NCBI GenBank assembly: GCA_964551435.1
Contig: CAZKBS010000005.1
Span: forward strand, 47,072 to 111,071
Length of the DNA stretch: 64,000 bases
Source: UBA2020 sp964551435
GTDB taxonomy: Bacteria > Pseudomonadota > Alphaproteobacteria > Micavibrionales > UBA2020
Direction of reading: 5' to 3'
Below the pieces are notes generated by a model, which saw only the letters and a program-made list of their open reading frames with translations, did not search any database and was not told the origin of the DNA. The translations under genes and the position numbers were made by a program. Positions within the stretch are counted from its first letter, which is position 1, and every line of letters begins with the position of its first letter. Of this stretch, positions 61,363 to 64,000 are shown one piece after another.

Positions 61363-62478
61363 CTAGATGATATCGGGGTTCGCGAGCCAGGTCTTCATGA
61401 TGCGCTGGACGTCGAAATCCCGAATGGCGTCAAAATTCTTGAGCGCCATCGCCAGTTCGCGCTGATCCACAATCTTGTCGCCGGTGCGGATGCCGCGGCT
61501 GAGAAGGAAGATCGATGCGAATTCCGATTTCATCATGCCGATGTGGCGGCATGCGACGACAAAAGGTTTGCCGCCGTCTTTTTGAATCATTTTCACCACG
61601 TGGTCGGGCATCAGGCCGAGACGCTCCGCAAACAGGGCGAGGAAAAATCCCACCTGACCGCGGCGCAGGGTTTTAATCATCAGATCGGCCGAGATATCCT
61701 TGCGCTCTTCAAAACGTCTGGCGATGGCAATCATATCCGGTGTCGCTTCACGCATCCCTTTCGCTTCGTTGCTAAGTTCGTGGATCAGCTCTTCGAGCGA
61801 TTGTTCCAGCACTTGCGGCGGAATGAGGAATTTCTCCGCGATTTCCTTGCGCAGCGCCTGCGACACAATCATGTAAAGGTCGATGGCGATGTCGGTATCC
61901 ACCTCAGGACGGCGCAGCAGCGGTGCCTGCAGCTCTTCCGAACGCAACGCGGCCTTAGCCAGCTTGCGCATCGACGCTTTTTGCAGATGAACGCGCTGGT
62001 TATCGACCAGGTTCAGCATGGTCTGCACATCACCTGTTTCGATCAGGCGGTCCGTGACCAGCGGGCTCAGACTGTCGCGCTGTGCAATCACGCGCGAGTG
62101 TTCTTCGCCTTTTGAAGAAATGATATAGACGAGGTCGACATCATTCAGCAGCGGGCTGTGCATCAGCACCTTGCGTGCCACCGCGATGTGATCGTTGGCG
62201 AGGTAAACTATCACCTCGGGTGGAATATTGGTTTGTACCGACAAACGTTCAGCGAGCGCTTCGCGCAGGTCAACCTCGGCCTGACGGATAAGATTGAGCA
62301 GAATTTCACTGGCGAGACTTTGTTCGGTTTCATTCAGCTGGCGGTCGTCAAAGAATTGCGACACGGCCTTGGCGAGGCGCTGGCGTCCAGCATCTGAAGT
62401 ATCCTGCGCGCATGCGAGCAGCTCTTTCGGATCCAAGATATTCACTCCCCTGAACATATCTCTAGATGGAAATTCCAT
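61363..62478 (-). CDS. DUF2336 domain protein
   Basis: A 371-residue soluble helical-repeat protein of the DUF2336 family, common in alphaproteobacteria and sometimes near motility or cell-cycle genes. Typical features are the repeated five-residue phases in EVDLREALAERLSVQTNIPPEVIVYLANDHIAVARKVLMHSP and SKGEEHSRVIAQRDSLSPLVTDRLI, followed by a second helical half with KTLRRGQVGFFLALFAERL. The function of the family is unsettled; it may act in a signalling or protein-binding role. It is divergent from a small gene whose upstream region holds a CtrA-like box. Confidence 0.85.
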   Translation of the reverse strand: MEFPSRDMFRGVNILDPKELLACAQDTSDAGRQRLAKAVSQFFDDRQLNETEQSLASEILLNLIRQAEVDLREALAERLSVQTNIPPEVIVYLANDHIAVARKVLMHSPLLNDVDLVYIISSKGEEHSRVIAQRDSLSPLVTDRLIETGDVQTMLNLVDNQRVHLQKASMRKLAKAALRSEELQAPLLRRPEVDTDIAIDLYMIVSQALRKEIAEKFLIPPQVLEQSLEELIHELSNEAKGMREATPDMIAIARRFEERKDISADLMIKTLRRGQVGFFLALFAERLGLMPDHVVKMIQKDGGKPFVVACRHIGMMKSEFASIFLLSRGIRTGDKIVDQRELAMALKNFDAIRDFDVQRIMKTWLANPDII

Positions 62479-62820
62479 CCGTTGATTCCTTTTTTTGCTT
62501 TTTGGCTTTGGGCCGCGTGCCGCGTGCTTCCTCCTCAGCGCCGCAAAAAACTCTTGATCACCTATTTAAAATTTTACGCAAATTACGTTAAAGAATTCTG
62601 AAGAAAAGATGAAAGCTGAATTTTCAATGCGTTACAGCAGGTACCAGACGTACAGAAGCACGTTCAAAAACTAATTTCGCGCCGCAACAGATTCTCAGGC
62701 CGAGCATAATTCGCCGAGTTTCGGGGGATTAACACCCCGTTAACAAATACCGTGCTAGAATAAAAGTCGGAGTGCTCTATTCATTCCTTTGTTATGTGCG
62801 TTAGCGAAGGAGCTACATAA
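62479..62820. promoter_or_regulatory. Divergent regulatory region with CtrA-like box
   Basis: This 342-base region has no gene that I can support. At 62729-62743 it holds TTAACACCCCGTTAA, an exact TTAA-N7-TTAA followed by C, as in CtrA boxes. TAGAAT (62756-62761) lies 12 bases further on and may be part of a -10 region for the gene at 62821. The rest is AT-rich. Confidence 0.5.
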
Positions 62821-63084
62821 ATGGTCAACACGGTCGGCCCCTCAGGCGGATATCAATCCTACGCCTATCAGCAGCAGATCAACCCCGTGCAGGAACCGCG
62901 CGGTGGTGACAACCGCGTCGAAAGACGCGAAGCCCCTGCCGCCGATACGCAGCGCGGAGACCAGCGCAGTCTGGCCTCGCGCAACGAAGATACGGCGCCC
63001 CGCTCCCGCGCCAATGACGATACCCAAACGCGCGATAACCGCGATACAGGCACACGCGGTCAAACGCTAGACGTGACGGTATAG
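62821..63084 (+). CDS. Small hydrophilic, probably disordered protein
   Basis: An 87-residue protein rich in Arg, Asp, Gln, Thr and Asn, with no hydrophobic core and no Cys, so it is likely disordered. AAGGAG lies 8 bases before the ATG, and a promoter-like region with a CtrA-type box precedes it. I recognise no family. It is followed by a terminator and may be a short regulated transcript; the coding assignment rests mainly on its ribosome site and codon use. Confidence 0.6.
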   Translation: MVNTVGPSGGYQSYAYQQQINPVQEPRGGDNRVERREAPAADTQRGDQRSLASRNEDTAPRSRANDDTQTRDNRDTGTRGQTLDVTV

Positions 63085-63142
63085 CGCGAATGACATGACT
63101 TTTTCCGGACTTAAGGCTGCTTTTTCTTTTTCGCCTTTACTC

Positions 63143-63172
63143 GCCCCCGCCCTTGCGCGGGGGCTTTGTTTT
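63143..63172 (+). terminator. Terminator after the small hydrophilic gene
   Basis: GCCCCCGC/GCGGGGGC, an 8-bp GC-rich stem with a 5-nt loop, followed by TTTGTTTTT. Confidence 0.75.
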
Positions 63173-63202
63173 TGGGAAACGCTCCAGCAGGGATAGGTTC
63201 TG

Positions 63203-63952
63203 ATGCCGACGGCTGATACCCGCCCACTGCGCGCTGTTATTCTTTACTCTGCCGGTCATGCGGGTAGCGCCATCGTGCTGAATATACTGGACGAAGCGCC
63301 GGATATCGAGATTGTGGGCATCGTGCGTGCACCGCCGCTGAAAAGCAAAAGCCTGCGCGATGATATGCGCCGCATCGGCTGGCGTTTCAGCTGGCTGCTG
63401 CTGTGGCAGCGCATCGTACAAATGCTGATATTCGGTGCGGCGATTGCGCTCAGGCCGTGGCTGTGGAAAAAAACGCTGCTGCCCGGCTGGTATCTGGCGC
63501 AGGCGCGGCATATTCCCGTTCGCAACTGCCGCAACGTCAACCACAGCGCCGTCGAAGCGTTCATCAAAGACAAGCAGCCGGATATCATCATTTCGGCCTT
63601 TTTCAACCGCATTTTGAAGCCGAATATCATTTGCATCCCGCGGCTGGGGGTTTTGAACATCCACCCCGGATGGCTGCCCGATTACAAAGGCGTGATGAAT
63701 TATTTCTGGGTGCTGAAAAACAACGAAACGCAGGCCGGCGTCACCCTGCACTGGATCAACGAAGGTATTGATACGGGCGATATCGTGTCGCGGCGGAAGT
63801 TTATTATTCACGCCGATAGCACGCAACATCAGGTGCTGGTCAAGGCGGCCGTCATCGGCGGCAGGCTGGCGGCCTCGGCAGCAAGAAAACTCGCGCGCGG
63901 CGAACCGCTGCCCGCCCTGCCGCAAACGCAGGAATACCATCACGCCTATTAG
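63203..63952 (+). CDS. Formyltransferase family protein
   Basis: A 249-residue protein with the formyl transferase N-terminal fold (as in Fmt, PurN and ArnA-type enzymes). The catalytic Asn lies in SAFFNRILK, the His in LNIHPGWLPDYKG (about residues 150-162) and the Asp in GIDTGDIVSR. The inserted hydrophobic stretch (about 55-95, WRFSWLLLWQRIVQMLIFGAAIAL) is unusual for soluble formyltransferases and suggests membrane association. It may modify an amino sugar or a lipid-linked substrate, but no partner genes are in the window, which ends 48 bases after it. Confidence 0.85.
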   Translation: MPTADTRPLRAVILYSAGHAGSAIVLNILDEAPDIEIVGIVRAPPLKSKSLRDDMRRIGWRFSWLLLWQRIVQMLIFGAAIALRPWLWKKTLLPGWYLAQARHIPVRNCRNVNHSAVEAFIKDKQPDIIISAFFNRILKPNIICIPRLGVLNIHPGWLPDYKGVMNYFWVLKNNETQAGVTLHWINEGIDTGDIVSRRKFIIHADSTQHQVLVKAAVIGGRLAASAARKLARGEPLPALPQTQEYHHAY

Positions 63953-64000
63953 GGCCAAGACTCATTAAATCCACCATACGAGAGCGGCGACGAGGCAGAC

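Noticed and set aside
1..64000. Defence island, prophage, integrative element or CRISPR array
   Set aside because: No integrase other than housekeeping XerD, no transposase, no phage structural gene, no regular short repeats and no tRNA-flanked insertion were seen.

Overview
The window reads as an ordinary, gene-dense chromosome segment of a Gram-negative alphaproteobacterium. Pointers are LptD (an outer membrane with LPS), a RpoH sigma factor with the RpoH box, the fdxA/carD pair, a CobS/CobT pair preceded by a J-domain protein, aroK-aroB-CorC gene order, a DUF2336 protein, an RHH_4-type ribbon-helix-helix protein and two CtrA-like TTAA-N7-TTAA boxes. It could belong near Rhodospirillales or Micavibrionales, but that placement is inference. 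I see no tRNA or rRNA gene, insertion sequence, prophage or CRISPR array.

Layout. 1-8.7 kb: truB (5' end cut by the window) and rpsO, then five genes including two unrelated phosphoglycerate-mutase-family proteins, then pnp and a glycerophosphodiester phosphodiesterase. 8.6-17.3 kb: two hypothetical proteins, lptD, a DEAD-box helicase, and a deoC/aldehyde dehydrogenase operon for deoxyribose breakdown. 17.3-23.7 kb: a minus-strand block of a TelA-like coiled-coil protein, two large hypothetical proteins that look like distant paralogues, RNase D and a nucleotidyltransferase-fold protein. 23.9-30.5 kb: an alpha/beta hydrolase, small membrane and Cys-rich proteins, a GH130 enzyme, coaBC and a degenerate asparagine-synthetase paralogue. 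30.5-36.6 kb: CorC-like protein, aroB, aroK, a 49-residue membrane protein, xerD and accA. 36.7-46.3 kb: a 765-residue membrane protein, a ribbon-helix-helix protein, J protein-cobS-EEP nuclease-cobT, and hisS. 46.3-53.5 kb: sufE-like, clpX, and a puuA-DUF1028-ankyrin-ThiN-like operon divergent from puuB. 53.5-64 kb: fdxA, carD, an ArsC-like protein, a dead PPP-phosphatase relative, a frameshifted rpoH, an SNase-like secreted protein, pgk, a multiply frameshifted gene, a DUF2336 protein and a formyltransferase.

The most interesting points are (i) several recognisable enzymes that have lost catalytic residues (AsnB-like, PPP phosphatase-like, SNase-like); (ii) an N-terminal frameshift in rpoH and several G-run frameshifts in the gene at 60.6-61.3 kb, which are either real decay or base-calling artefacts; (iii) the TelA-like operon with a near-consensus promoter overlapping a dyad; (iv) a CarD protein with a histone-H1-like tail; (v) two CtrA-like boxes; (vi) two genes whose promoters predict leaderless mRNAs. 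I did not find a convincing defence system or other clearly new multi-gene machine. The TelA-like cluster is the nearest candidate.
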